From Actinomadura viridilutea (lineage in GTDB: Bacteria > Actinomycetota > Actinomycetes > Streptosporangiales > Streptosporangiaceae): a stretch of 64,000 bases of DNA. Position 1 is the stretch's first letter. Each line of letters starts with the position of its first letter. Shown piece after piece: positions 36,001 through 45,890 of this stretch. The notes below the pieces were generated by a model. That model had not been told where the DNA came from. It did not search any database and saw only the letters and a list, made by a program, of their open reading frames with translations. The stretch lies in contig PVNI01000016.1 of the NCBI GenBank assembly GCA_003001795.1, positions 62,001-126,000 of the forward strand. Direction: 5' to 3'. A program made the translations under genes and the position numbers.

Positions 36001-36458
36001 ACGACGAAGGCGGTCTCGTCGTCGGCGAAGCTCTGCGCGATCTGTTCGGCCTCTTCCGCCGTGGGGGCCAGCAGCAGCGCGCGCTCCCCGCCGGACAGGA
36101 GGGGCGCGACGATCTCGTGCACGGCCTGGACGGCGTTCTGCGTCACCTCGACGAGCCTGACGTTGGACGGCCCGTCCGCCGCGTTCAGCGACGCCGGGTC
36201 GACCAGCAGGCGCGCCAGGTCGGACCAGTCGCCGGCGACGCGCCGCTCGCGGAACGCGCGCAGCGCGTCGACGTACGGGGCCCACCCCACGGCGCGCGCT
36301 CCCGACTGCCGCAGCCGCTGCTCCAGCCGCTCGTAGGTCTCGGTGAGCGGCCCGTAGGTCTCCTCGACCGCGGCGCGCAACCGTTCGGGAGACGCGTCCG
36401 GCGGCGGAGCGCCGTCGTTCGTCCCGCCGCTGTGCCCTGAGTACTCCACCGCCGCCAT
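33060..36458 (-). CDS. Large coiled-coil protein with degenerate SF1 helicase motifs and acidic tail
   Basis: The product has 1132 residues. Residues 100-145 (VRLVEVTQNAVQAVHEIVAP, then ALLLAPTAEEAEQIA) align with the Walker A to motif Ia part of SF1 helicases, but the expected GPPGTGKT is replaced by EVTQNAVQ. Residues 250-620 are an Ala/Glu/Arg-rich coiled coil. Residues 676-730 (ADLVCATPLAAAL, FDALIVTGAGAVTDAEFLVG, WTLLGD) align with motifs II-III, but DEA has become TGA. Motifs IV-VI are missing. The last 370 residues are an acidic Thr/His/Ala-rich tail with repeats such as GADTASxAELxG. It is probably a structural pseudo-helicase; the role is unknown. The ATG at 36458 follows GGGAAG. Confidence 0.75.
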   Translation of the reverse strand: MAAVEYSGHSGGTNDGAPPPDASPERLRAAVEETYGPLTETYERLEQRLRQSGARAVGWAPYVDALRAFRERRVAGDWSDLARLLVDPASLNAADGPSNVRLVEVTQNAVQAVHEIVAPLLSGGERALLLAPTAEEAEQIAQSFADDETAFVVHIAAVADRNPDLPAEDSTGTLPLKPATDEHLAAAGVDPSTGTRPLRPVEDEPSGAPRAPEATMSTATVRPVGEAWRQAWQTEGRFLQRGLVWMEQWPRDVAALDALRAEDQRRRAELDAQLAALRARIDELRTAASTAEQAVADAEREAERLAAELERITAELAEPRAEAQRLQEAADAAAAEANRLSQAADAAHDRLAQIDGRIAHARTELQAAREQEAALAGQLEKARHDLPVAAAEAERLQAASADADAEAHAAYYRAVSAESALSARRRRMTLSQRLHVAAPPPELRELRAEAKARKREADQAAVRAAEARQAAEQAELRRSGLLRFVNEGGAGLEAARQAQQRFDAEIIRLTAERETVAGECRERAREAAQAVDRATQAAGAARHAHQTVRMIEERLAAVRAARQEAVAAGERSRALAATATQRLAEAESELSEREAAAERENAARAAELASAEETVRRTRENIRDFCGTDPATAEPGRLEAHQRRAMQRIEQLSGYLEAGDRGHDAGDDAADLLLRTADLVCATPLAAALPLDPSAEFDALIVTGAGAVTDAEFLVGAVRTRHWTLLGDPARRPVAYSDYADAPAALTSPFTRCAEAAPHTFTRPDSVPAADSTDTPAPNTQAAPSPTTDPADRGAATTAAETEQGSGADTASAAELAGTHESSQPAPGISQPSGDVPTRDATRDAETMQSGVEEPEDEHHTQATTAQTDDSQDAAVTTPHEAAEHAPSHDATTADVAAPEHADGETPEDPPHAQAAAGQISAATTGEDEPSHDAVDTTSGDSTASNTPAETSAELGPGADTASPAELPGANAEADTPHAIPDTETVAAQPAGEAIADDATGHAGAGQAQDESHPQTFAPEQADGAASEDASHPHSETEQAGASGDPSHDAASSTEVTTPHGVTEDALSGGITPEAEEADLERAADATSGGVTAGGAEAGEDDPAVGATDAATSVDSTTPGEGADAEKGQPRD

Positions 36459-36604
36459 CCAGACTTCCCGCGCCCGTACGTCTCCCGTCCGTCCTCTGAC
36501 TAACGTCTCATACGCCCCGGGGTGCTCCGCCCCTTCCGTTGCGCCGCATCCAGCATGATGGCCTGGGACGTTCCTTGTACGCGCCGCCATGAGGCAGGGG
36601 TGAT

Positions 36605-37402
36605 CTACCGCACGGCGTCGAAGATGTCGCAGGGAACGGTTCGCGGGGCGGACGGGGCAGTGGCGTCCACGTACCACTCCCGGCCCAACAGCAGCCCGAA
36701 GACCGGCGCGGGCACCCGGACCAGCGTCCTCATCACGGCCGCGGCCCGCCCCTTCCCGTAGACCTCGGACCGGTGCGCGGCGAGCGCCGCCTGCTTCCGC
36801 CCGGCGTACCGGCGGACGTCGACGCGGTGGGTGATCGCCTCGCGAGGGCTGAACATGCCGCTGAGCTCGTCGGGGTCGAAGCCGATGGGGATCCTCAGCG
36901 GCCTCACCAGCCTGGCGAGGCGGACGGCGACGTCGCTCGGGAGCGTCGCCTCCAACAGGCGCGGAACCCGCGCCAGTTCGGCGGCGCGCCTGCCGACCTC
37001 GTGCACTCTGACGTGGTCGCGGTGCCCGTAGCCGCCGTTGCCGTCATAGCTGAGCAGAACGTCGGCGTCCTCCTCGCGGAGGATCGCGGCGAGCGTTTCC
37101 GCCGCCTCGGCCGGGTCCGCCCGCATGAACCGGGGGCGGTCGGGCGGATCCGGGTACAGCACGGCGCCGTGCCCGCTGTCCGCGTACCCCAGGTGCGCGA
37201 CGCGGGCTACGCCGAGGACGCGGGCGCTTTCCCGCAGCTCCTTCATGCGCGGTGCGCCGCCGTCCGGCACCTCGCCCATGAGGCCGTCCGTCGCGACGAC
37301 GACGACCGTCCGGTGCCCCTCGGCCGCGGCACGGGCGAGCGTCCCCCCGGTGAGGAGGACCTCGTCGTCGGGATGCGCGTGGAAGGCGACGACCGTGGCC
37401 AT
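36605..37402 (-). CDS. PIG-L family deacetylase
   Basis: The product is a 265-residue zinc-dependent N-deacetylase of the LmbE/MshB fold. The metal motif AHPDDE is in FHAHPDDEVLLTGGTLARAA and the second histidine motif is GHRDHVRVH. Members deacetylate N-acetylglucosaminyl conjugates (mycothiol, glycopeptide or lipid precursors). FDPDELSGMFSPREAITHRV matches small actinobacterial deacetylases. No mycothiol gene is adjacent, though glmS, which makes glucosamine 6-phosphate, is divergent next door. The ATG at 37402 is 131 bases from the start of the divergent glmS operon, with an 18-bp palindrome between. Confidence 0.9.
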   Translation of the reverse strand: MATVVAFHAHPDDEVLLTGGTLARAAAEGHRTVVVVATDGLMGEVPDGGAPRMKELRESARVLGVARVAHLGYADSGHGAVLYPDPPDRPRFMRADPAEAAETLAAILREEDADVLLSYDGNGGYGHRDHVRVHEVGRRAAELARVPRLLEATLPSDVAVRLARLVRPLRIPIGFDPDELSGMFSPREAITHRVDVRRYAGRKQAALAAHRSEVYGKGRAAAVMRTLVRVPAPVFGLLLGREWYVDATAPSAPRTVPCDIFDAVR

Positions 37403-37472
37403 GCGGCCCAGTCTGCCGGAGACGATCGGCCGGTCCGGCGGCGAAGGATCGCCGCACCGTTTCGCCGGGTTC

Positions 37473-37490
37473 CTGCCCGATATCGGGCAG
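37473..37490. promoter_or_regulatory. Perfect 18-bp palindrome CTGCCCGATATCGGGCAG
   Basis: It lies between the divergent PIG-L and glmS-operon starts, 43 bases before the latter. Size and symmetry fit a dimeric repressor operator. Confidence 0.6.
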
Positions 37491-37533
37491 AATTGTTGGC
37501 ATTGCGTGGACGATGTGGGCAGGATTGAGCGCC

Positions 37534-37806
37534 ATGTCCGCCCCCCACCCCCATGAAGAGCTCGTCGCCCACCTGTGCCGCACCAGCCCGCTCGGGCCGG
37601 GCGAGGCGGCCCGCGTCATCGCGGACGTGCTGGCGTACTTCGGCGAGCCGGTGGAGGAGTTCGTCCGCCGCAGGCACGGCGAGCTGCGGGCGCGCGGGCT
37701 GACCAACGACCAGATCTTCGAGCGCGTCGCGGCCGAGCTGCCGGCGCGGCGGTTCGCCCCGCCCGAACTCTCCCTGCGCCAGCTGCGTCGCATCGTCTAC
37801 GGATAA
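37534..37806 (+). CDS. Small conserved helical protein upstream of glmS
   Basis: The 90-residue product begins MSAPHPHEELVAHLCR and continues LGPGEAARVIADVLAYFGEP, RRRHGELRARGLTNDQIFER and LPARRFAPPELSLRQLRRIV. It is all-helical and basic toward the end, without membrane segment or known domain; the C-terminal part could contact nucleic acid. The ATG at 37534 follows AGGA. Its stop is 20 bases before the glmS start, so it heads the operon. I do not recognise a family. Confidence 0.7.
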   Translation: MSAPHPHEELVAHLCRTSPLGPGEAARVIADVLAYFGEPVEEFVRRRHGELRARGLTNDQIFERVAAELPARRFAPPELSLRQLRRIVYG

Positions 37807-37826
37807 ACCGCTCAAACGGAGACATC

Positions 37827-39625
<1,799 letters not shown>

Positions 39626-39629
<4 letters not shown>

Positions 39630-40237
39630 CCCTGATCGTGCCCCTCCTCGCCTTCGCCGGGGTCGCGGCGGTGCTCACGCTCACGCCCGGCCCCGACTCG
39701 CTGCTCGTCCTGCGCACCGCCGTCGCCCACGGCCGCCGCGCCGCGCTGACCGCCGCCCTCGGCGTCCAGACCGGCTGCCTGTGGTGGGGCGCCGCCGCCG
39801 GCCTGGGCCTGTCGGCCGTGCTCGCCGCGTCTCAGACCCTCTACACGGCGGTGCGCTGGGCGGGCGCCTGCTACCTCGTCTACCTGGGGCTGCGCCTGCT
39901 GCTCCACCGCCACGACGACGAGAACGCCCCCGAACCGCCGGGCCGCCGCTTCTTCCTGCGCGGCCTGCTGACCAACGCCCTCAACCCGAAGGTCGGCGTC
40001 TTCTACGTGTCGCTGCTGCCGCAGTTCGTCCCTCATGACGCCCCTGTGGCGGCATGGAGCCTGCTCTTGACCGGCGTCCACGTCGCGGAGGGCCTCCTGT
40101 GGTGTGGGGCGATCGCCGTACTGGCCGACCGCCTGGGCCACTGGCTCCGCCGCCGCGCCATGCGCCGCGCCCTGGACCGGCTGGCGGGGACCGCGTTCCT
40201 CGTCTTCGCCGCCCGCCTGGCCCTCCGCCCCTCCTAG
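39626..40237 (+). CDS. LysE/RhtB family exporter
   Basis: The 203-residue membrane protein has six helices and the family motif LTLTPGPDSLLVLRTAVAHG near the N-terminus. RGLLTNALNPKVGVFYVSLLPQF lies mid-protein, split here only by description. LysE-type carriers export amino acids or amino sugars by proton exchange. Translation is coupled to glmS by an ATGA overlap, which is unusual for a LysE gene; export of an amino-sugar or amino-acid metabolite tied to glmS activity is an inference. Confidence 0.9.
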
Positions 40238-40467
40238 ACGGCGCTCAGCCGCTGTACCCGGGGCGTCGCCGCGCCGTGATGCCGCTGGCGTGCGAGGACG
40301 GGCATTGGCCTAAGACACCTCTACCTCGGGCGGGGCGATGAGAGGACCAAGGGGACGTTGGCCAAGATCGGCAATCGGCGGCACCGGCCGGGGAACGGGC
40401 GTTACGGTGGGCGCCGTCCCGACGACCAGACGCCCGGCGCGACCGCGCCGTAGGGGAGAGGTGTTCG

Positions 40468-41265
40468 GTGGACGCAGACCCGCCCAAGATCGACACGACG
40501 GTGGCCCATCCGGCCCGGATCTGGAACTACTGGCTGGGGGGCAAGGACCACTATCCGGTCGACCGCCAGGTCGGTGACGAGACCACCCGCGTCTACCCGG
40601 AGATCGTCGAGCTGGCCAGGCATCAGCGCGCCTTCCTCGGGCGCGCCGTGCGCTTCATGGCGGGCGAGATCGGCATCCGCCAGTTCCTGGACATCGGCGC
40701 GGGCCTGCCCACAGTGGACAACACCCACGAGGTCGCCCAGCGGGTCGACCCCTCGTGCCGGATCGTCTACGTCGACAACGACCCGCTCGTGCTGGCGCAC
40801 GCCCAGGCGCTGCTCACCAGCACCCCCGAGGGCAGGACCGACTACATCGACGCCGACCTGCGCGATCCCGACAGGATCCTCGCCGAGGCCGCGAGAACGC
40901 TGGACTTCACCCGGCCGATCGCGATCACCATGCTCGGCATCCTGATCTTCATCCAGGACGACGAGGAGGTCCGATCGATCATCCGGCGGCTGGTGGGGGC
41001 CCTGCCGTCCGGCAGCCATGTCGCGATCACGCACACCACCAACGCCGTCCACGGCGAGCGCACCGACGACGCCGTCCGCGTCTGGAACGAGGGCGGCTCC
41101 GTGCCCATGGTCGTCCGCAGTCCGGAGACGATCCTGAGCTTCCTCGACGGACTGGAACTGCTCGATCCCGGCCTGGTGTCGCTGACCCGCTGGCGCCCCG
41201 AGGCCACCCCGTTCGGCCCGCCGCCCGAGGTCGACGAGTTCTGCGCCGTCGCCCGCAAGCCCTAG
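40468..41265 (+). CDS. SAM-dependent methyltransferase, PF04672 family, second copy
   Basis: This 265-residue paralogue of the protein at 8433 has the same signatures: ARIWNYWLGGKDHYPVDRQV, then FLDIGAGLPTVDNTHEVAQR and IVYVDNDPLVLAHAQALL. The N-terminal helix and SAM site are intact. The family is abundant in Streptomyces and Actinomadura and no substrate is known. The GTG at 40468 has GGGGAGAGG upstream. It lies alone between the glmS operon and the VOC genes. Confidence 0.92.
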   Translation: MDADPPKIDTTVAHPARIWNYWLGGKDHYPVDRQVGDETTRVYPEIVELARHQRAFLGRAVRFMAGEIGIRQFLDIGAGLPTVDNTHEVAQRVDPSCRIVYVDNDPLVLAHAQALLTSTPEGRTDYIDADLRDPDRILAEAARTLDFTRPIAITMLGILIFIQDDEEVRSIIRRLVGALPSGSHVAITHTTNAVHGERTDDAVRVWNEGGSVPMVVRSPETILSFLDGLELLDPGLVSLTRWRPEATPFGPPPEVDEFCAVARKP

Positions 41266-41354
41266 CGCGCCCGGCGGGCCAACGACGGCCCCGCCGGGCT
41301 CGAACGCGGCGCGGCCCCGGTGCGCGCCGCCCCGCGCGGAGTCGGGGGCCGTGA

Positions 41355-41498
41355 TCCGTCGACCTCGCCACCCGCTCGGCGGCCCACCAGGCGGACCTGG
41401 TCGCGCGTCTTCAGGAGCTCGGCGCGGCACCCGCCGACATCGGCCAAGGCGACGTCCCATGGACGGTTCTGGCCGACCCCGAAGGCAACGAGTTCTGC
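41355..41498 (+). pseudogene. Remnant of an N-terminal VOC domain
   Basis: After an in-frame TGA at 41352 the frame reads VDLATRSAAHQADLVARLQE, then ADIGQGDVPWTVLADPEGNE, the C-terminal half of a glyoxalase-fold domain. It runs without a stop into the VOC gene that follows and is nearly identical in DNA to that gene's own end. A two-domain VOC gene has thus lost its N-terminal half. Confidence 0.6.
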
Positions 41499-41882
41499 GT
41501 GTTGGAACCTCGACCGGTGTACCAGGACACCGGGCCGATCGCCGCGGTGGTGGTCGACTGCACGGACCCGCGGGCCATGGCCCGCTTCTGGGGCGAGGCG
41601 ATGGACTGGACCGTGCACGAGGTCACCGACGAGTACGCCAGGCTTCGCTCCGCCCGGGGCGTCGGGCCGTACCTGGAGTTCGTCCGCACGCCCGACGTCA
41701 AGACCGTGAGGAACCGCGTCCATCTCGACCTGCGCCCCTACCCCGGTGACGACCAGGCGGCGGAGGCGGACCGGCTGCGGGCGCTCGGCGCCACCGACAT
41801 CGACATCGGCCAGGGCGACGTCCCCTGGACCGTCCTCGCCGACCCCGAGGGCAACGAGTTCTGCGTCCTCACCCCCATGTGA
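41499..41882 (+). CDS. VOC (glyoxalase/bleomycin resistance) family protein, start uncertain
   Basis: The 127-residue product is one complete VOC domain: IAAVVVDCTDPRAMARFWGE, LRSARGVGPYLEFVRTP, NRVHLDLRPYP, and DIGQGDVPWTVLADPEGNEF. VOC proteins use a divalent metal for isomerase, dioxygenase or resistance functions; this subgroup is uncharacterised. The GTG at 41499 sits inside the FCVLEP motif of the preceding half-domain, so it was an internal codon before the truncation. It may not be a good start, as no Shine-Dalgarno sequence is seen. The stop overlaps the DUF1062 start. Confidence 0.6.
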   Translation: MLEPRPVYQDTGPIAAVVVDCTDPRAMARFWGEAMDWTVHEVTDEYARLRSARGVGPYLEFVRTPDVKTVRNRVHLDLRPYPGDDQAAEADRLRALGATDIDIGQGDVPWTVLADPEGNEFCVLTPM

Positions 41883-42586
41883 CTCTGAACCCCACCGCTC
41901 CGGCCCCGGCGTCGTCGCCTTCGTCGCGGCTTCTGGGGTTGCTGCCCTGGGCCGTTCGCCGAACCAGGCTGCCTTTGCTGTCGCTCCGGTGCACGGCCTG
42001 CCGCGCGGAGTCGGCCACCACCGGCGAGGGCAGGTTCCGCGTCAACGCCAACCGCAAGCTGCTGGACGTGTGGCTGCTGGTCCGCTGCACTTCCTGTGAC
42101 CGGACGAGCAAGCTCACCGTGCACGAGCGAGTACCGGTCGGACCCCTCGATCCAGCCGAGCTGGACGGTTACCGCGTCAACGATCCGGAACTGGTGGCGT
42201 CCACGCTGCTGAATCCGCTGTTCGCCCGCCGCAACCGCTTCACCCTGAACTGGACAGGGGCCTGGCGGCTGGACACCCCCTCGACTTTGCCCGACGGACC
42301 ATGGCCGGTCAGGGTGGAGGTCGCCTTCGAGGACCCGGTGCCGGTGCGTCCGGACCGGCTCATCGCGCAAGGGCTCGGCCTCAGCAGAAGCCAGGTACCG
42401 CGCCGGATCAAGTGCGACATTCCGCTGCGTCGTCCGACGAGCACCGGGTTCACCTTCACCGTGCAGGCCCCGGACCAGGCCTGGCGGTCGACGGGCGCGA
42501 CCTGTCGCCGTCGACCGTGCTCACGCCCGGCGGCGTTCACCCGGCCAGAACCTTGGCCTTGGCGCGCTGGTACTCCTCCGCCGTGA
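41879..42586 (+). CDS. DUF1062-like protein, probably frameshifted at the C-terminus
   Basis: The product has 235 codons. Two CxxC pairs (LRCTACRAE and VRCTSCDRT) form a zinc ribbon, followed by HERVPVGPLDPAEL, a DUF1062-type pattern, and GLGLSRSQVPRRIKCDIPLR. After FTFTVQAPDQA, at about 42480, the frame becomes Arg/Pro-rich (RSTGATCRRRPCSRP), while the next frame reads GLAVDGRDLSPSTVLTPGG. The open frame then runs 50 bases into the convergent SHOCT gene. A frameshift near 42475 is the simplest reading. The GTG at 41879 overlaps the VOC stop (GTGA). Confidence 0.6.
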   Translation: MTLNPTAPAPASSPSSRLLGLLPWAVRRTRLPLLSLRCTACRAESATTGEGRFRVNANRKLLDVWLLVRCTSCDRTSKLTVHERVPVGPLDPAELDGYRVNDPELVASTLLNPLFARRNRFTLNWTGAWRLDTPSTLPDGPWPVRVEVAFEDPVPVRPDRLIAQGLGLSRSQVPRRIKCDIPLRRPTSTGFTFTVQAPDQAWRSTGATCRRRPCSRPAAFTRPEPWPWRAGTPPP

Positions 42587-42917
42587 GATCGCCGTGGTCC
42601 TTGAGCGCGGCGAGCCGGTCGAGTTGCTCGGCCTGACTCGCAGCGCGACCTCCCAGGGCCGCCTGGTACCGGGCCTCGCGCGCACGCAGCGAAGCGATGT
42701 CCCGCTCGCCCATTCCCCTGCCCCGGACGATCAGATACGCCAGCACTCCGACGGCCGGCAGGACGATGACGAAGATCGTCCAACCGGCCTTGGCCCACCC
42801 GCTCAACGAGTCGTCGCGGAACACATCGGTGATGACCCGGAACAGCAGCATGAACCACAGGACCAGCAGAAAGAGCCACAGCATCGTCAGGAACGCGTTG
42901 AGCAACGGATAATTCAT
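42537..42917 (-). CDS. PLDc_N / SHOCT domain membrane protein
   Basis: This 126-residue protein starts MNYPLLNAFLTMLWLFLLVL, with two membrane helices of the PLDc_N type (second: WTIFVIVLPAVGVLAYLIV). It ends in a SHOCT motif (LDRLAALKDHGDLTAEEYQR). Small proteins of this type are common in actinomycetes and of unknown role. The ATG at 42917 follows ACAGGA. Its 3' end overlaps the damaged end of the DUF1062 gene on the other strand. Confidence 0.85.
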   Translation of the reverse strand: MNYPLLNAFLTMLWLFLLVLWFMLLFRVITDVFRDDSLSGWAKAGWTIFVIVLPAVGVLAYLIVRGRGMGERDIASLRAREARYQAALGGRAASQAEQLDRLAALKDHGDLTAEEYQRAKAKVLAG

Positions 42918-43358
42918 GATCGTTGTCCTGTCGTCGTGTCCGCCGCGCGACGTGACGGCGCCGCCGCACACCAGGGGTCAGGTCCCGGCGCCCGAAGACC
43001 ACTCGCCGCGGGGCCACAGGGTGTTCCCCGCTCCCGCGCCGTCGCCACGGCTGATGCCGTGCGCCGGATCCCTATCCCGGGCCCCGCCAACGGCCCGGCG
43101 TGGATCTCGACTTTCACCTCGTGTCATGGGTGGCGTGCCCAGCGCCGGGGTTCGTAACCGGCGCCGATGCCAAGGTCGCGCGGCCTCCCGTGCCGCGACA
43201 CCGGCGATCCGGCCGAATGGGGACTCCTCTTCGCACCGACGTACGCCTGAGGCGCGCACACCATGTGCTCGGGCCCCGCCCGTGAGCGGAACTCGCCGTG
43301 TGATCGTCGGCCTGGCAGTGACGGGCGAGCTTCTCGTGGCAGGCGGCGATACCGCGCC
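42918..43358. other. Intergenic stretch, nothing recognised
   Basis: These 441 bases between the SHOCT gene and the CNNM operon hold no supported coding frame, RNA gene or repeat. Confidence 0.5.
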
Positions 43359-43384
43359 CGTCCCGCGCCGTCGGGCGCGGGACG
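43359..43384 (-). terminator. Hairpin after the CNNM/CBS operon
   Basis: CGTCCCGCGCC (43359-43369) pairs with GGCGCGGGACG (43374-43384) around a 4-base loop, 18 bases past the stop of the minus-strand gene at 43402. Confidence 0.75.
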
Positions 43385-43401
43385 CCGGGACGCCCGATGC
43401 G

Positions 43402-44418
43402 TCAGTGCGGGTTGGCGGCCAGGAGCTCGGCCAGCAGATCGTCCAAGGTCACGATGCCCATGTAGTCGCCGTCGGGGCCGTGGACCACGGCCAGCTGGGC
43501 ACGGGCGCGCCGCATCGCCGTGACGGCGTCCAGCACGGTCGTGCCCGCGACCAGGTCCGGGGCCGGGTGGGCCAGGTCGGCCGCGGTGCGGTCGCCGTCG
43601 GGGTCGGTGACGGCGGCGCGGACGTGCACGATGCCGACCACGCCGCCGTCCGCGTCGCGGACGAGCAGGCGGCTGTGGCCGCTGGCGGTCGCCACTCGGC
43701 GGATCTCGGCCGTCGAGGCGTCCGCGGCGATCGTCGTGACCGAGGTGGCCGGGACGACCAGGTGGTCGACGGTGACCTCCCGGGCCGAGATGGCGCGGCG
43801 CAGCAGCTCGTGGTCGTGCCGGCCGATCAGGCCGAGGCGGCGCGACTCGCCGACCAGGTGGCTGAGCGACTGCGGGTCGGTGCGCTCCTCCAGCGCGTCC
43901 CGCGGGGGGATGCGCAGCAGCCGCAGCAGCGCGCCGGTCGTCGCGTTCAGCAGCGCCAGCACCGGCCGGGAGACCTTCGCGAAGCCGCGGAACGGCAGCG
44001 CCAGGATCAGCGCCGAGCGCTCCGGGTGGGCGATCGCCCACGACTTGGGCGCCATCTCCCCGACGACCATGTGCAGGAACGTCACCACGGCCAGCGCGGT
44101 GGCGAACGCGACCGCCTTGGACCCGGCCTCCGGGACGCCCAGCGCGTGCAGCGGCGGCTCCAGCAGGTGCTCGAACGCGGGCTCGGTGACGATCGCCAGG
44201 CCCAGCGAGCACATGGTGATGCCGAACTGGGCGCCGGCCAGCATCAGCGACAGCTCCCGCGACCCGGCCACGGCCGCGGCCGCCGGGCGGCTGCCGCGCG
44301 CCGCGGCGCGCTCGAGCTGGCCGCGGTTGGCCGCGACCATCGCGAACTCGGCGGCCACGAAGAACCCGTTGCCGAGCAGCAGCAGGACCGTGACGAGCAG
44401 GGTGGCGACCGGGTCCAT
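43402..44418 (-). CDS. CNNM/CBS domain membrane protein (hemolysin-like), second gene
   Basis: This 338-residue protein has a CNNM transmembrane domain (LLLLGNGFFVAAEFAMVAA, LAGAQFGITMCSLGLAIVTE, VVGEMAPKSWAI) followed by two CBS modules (VDHLVVPATSVTTI; MGIVTLDDLLAELL). It lacks the C-terminal CorC/HlyC domain of its neighbour. CNNM/CorC proteins handle Mg2+ and related ions; hemolysin is only a historical label. Its ATG overlaps the stop of the upstream gene (TGATG), so the two are coupled and may form a heteromer. Confidence 0.92.
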   Translation of the reverse strand: MDPVATLLVTVLLLLGNGFFVAAEFAMVAANRGQLERAAARGSRPAAAAVAGSRELSLMLAGAQFGITMCSLGLAIVTEPAFEHLLEPPLHALGVPEAGSKAVAFATALAVVTFLHMVVGEMAPKSWAIAHPERSALILALPFRGFAKVSRPVLALLNATTGALLRLLRIPPRDALEERTDPQSLSHLVGESRRLGLIGRHDHELLRRAISAREVTVDHLVVPATSVTTIAADASTAEIRRVATASGHSRLLVRDADGGVVGIVHVRAAVTDPDGDRTAADLAHPAPDLVAGTTVLDAVTAMRRARAQLAVVHGPDGDYMGIVTLDDLLAELLAANPH

Positions 44419-45767
44419 CAGGACTCCACCGCCGCCAGGTCGCCCGGCACGGCGGGCTCGGGGGCGACGGCGCGCAGGCGCACCTGGCGCGCCACCCGGC
44501 GGTCCACCGTGACCACCTCGATCTCGGCGCGGCCGACCGGGTCCAGGTCGACGACGACCCGGTCGCCGGGCGCGGGCAGGCGCCGCAGCCGCGCCATGAC
44601 CAGGCCGCCGAGGGTGTCGTACGCCTCGCCCTCGGGCAGCTCGATCCCGGTCAGGCGGACCACCTCGTCGATCCGCATGCCCGCGTCCACCAGCCACGAC
44701 CCGTCGGGGGCCGCGGCCGGGGCGCTCTCGCCCACGTCCGTCTCGTCGACGATCTCGCCGACCAGCTCCTCGGCCACGTCCTCGAACGTGAGGATCCCGG
44801 CCAGGCCGCCGTACTCGTCGACGACGCAGGCGAACTCCTCGCCGGTCTCGCGCATCCGCTCGATCACCCCGTACAGCGGCTGGCTGCCGGGCACCAGCAG
44901 CGCGGGCCGGGCGATCTCGCGGACCGGGGTGGCCGGGTCGAGCCCGTCGTCGGCGACCTCCCGCACGCCCGCCACGCCGATCACGTCGTCGACCTCGCCG
45001 TCCCACACCGGATAGGCGGTGTGCCCGGTGCGGCGGATCAGCTCGACCAGGTCGGCGACGGCGGCGTCCCCGGACAGCGCCTGCACGCGGGTGCGGGGCA
45101 CCATCACCTCGTCGGCGGTGCGGTCGCCGAACGTCACGGCGCGTTCCAGCAGCCCGGACAGGTCGGCGGGCAGGTGCCCGGCGCTGTGCGAGCGGCCGAT
45201 GATGTCGCCGAGCTCCTCCAGCGTGGCGCCGCCGGGCAGCTCCTGCACCGGCTCCACGCCCACCGCCCGCAGCAGCCGTTCGGCGGACTTGTCGAACAGC
45301 CGGATCAGCGGGCCGAACACGGCCAGGTAGGCCAGTGTGGAGGCGGCCAGGGCGCGGGCCAGCGACTCGGCGCGGGCCAGCGCCAGGTTCTTGGGGAACA
45401 GCTCACCCAGCAGCATCTGGATGAGGGTGGCCAGGACGAAGCCGGTCGCCAGCGCGATCGCCCCGGCGGCGCCGGCGGGCACCCCCGCCAGCGGCAGCAC
45501 CGGCTCGATCAGCCCGGCCAGGGCGGGTTCGGCGATGAAGCCGACCACCAGCGTGGTCATGGTGATGCCGAGCTGCGCGCCCGACAGCATGAACGACAGG
45601 CGGCCGAGGACCTTCAGGGCCCGCGCGGCCGCCCGGTCGCCGCGCTCGGCGGCCTGGGCCAGCCGCGACCGGTCGGCGGCGACGTAGGCGAACTCCTGAG
45701 CGACGAAATACCCGGTGGCCGCGGTCAGCAGGACCACGGCCAGCACACCCAGCGCCGCGCTCAGCAT
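44418..45767 (-). CDS. CNNM/CBS/CorC domain protein (hemolysin-like), first gene
   Basis: The 449-residue protein has an N-terminal CNNM domain of about four helices (AATGYFVAQEFAYVAADRSR, LSGAQLGITMTTLVVGF, LLGELFPKNLAL). Two CBS repeats follow (ADEVMVPRTRVQAL; FACVVDEYGGLAGILTFEDV). The C-terminal transporter-associated CorC_HlyC domain reads DGSWLVDAGMRIDEVVRLTG. It is the complete form of this divalent-cation transport family. The ATG at 45767 starts the two-gene operon, divergent from the kinase operon at 46062. Confidence 0.93.
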   Translation of the reverse strand: MLSAALGVLAVVLLTAATGYFVAQEFAYVAADRSRLAQAAERGDRAAARALKVLGRLSFMLSGAQLGITMTTLVVGFIAEPALAGLIEPVLPLAGVPAGAAGAIALATGFVLATLIQMLLGELFPKNLALARAESLARALAASTLAYLAVFGPLIRLFDKSAERLLRAVGVEPVQELPGGATLEELGDIIGRSHSAGHLPADLSGLLERAVTFGDRTADEVMVPRTRVQALSGDAAVADLVELIRRTGHTAYPVWDGEVDDVIGVAGVREVADDGLDPATPVREIARPALLVPGSQPLYGVIERMRETGEEFACVVDEYGGLAGILTFEDVAEELVGEIVDETDVGESAPAAAPDGSWLVDAGMRIDEVVRLTGIELPEGEAYDTLGGLVMARLRRLPAPGDRVVVDLDPVGRAEIEVVTVDRRVARQVRLRAVAPEPAVPGDLAAVES

Positions 45768-45890
45768 GGGGCACCGGGTCTATGACTGGGGTCCGACACT
45801 GCGGACGCTCAACTCCTCTCTCGACTGCTCACGTTCCCAAACGCAAGCTCACACCAGGTCGTTCCCGAAAACAAGGAGGGAGGTCCTGTG

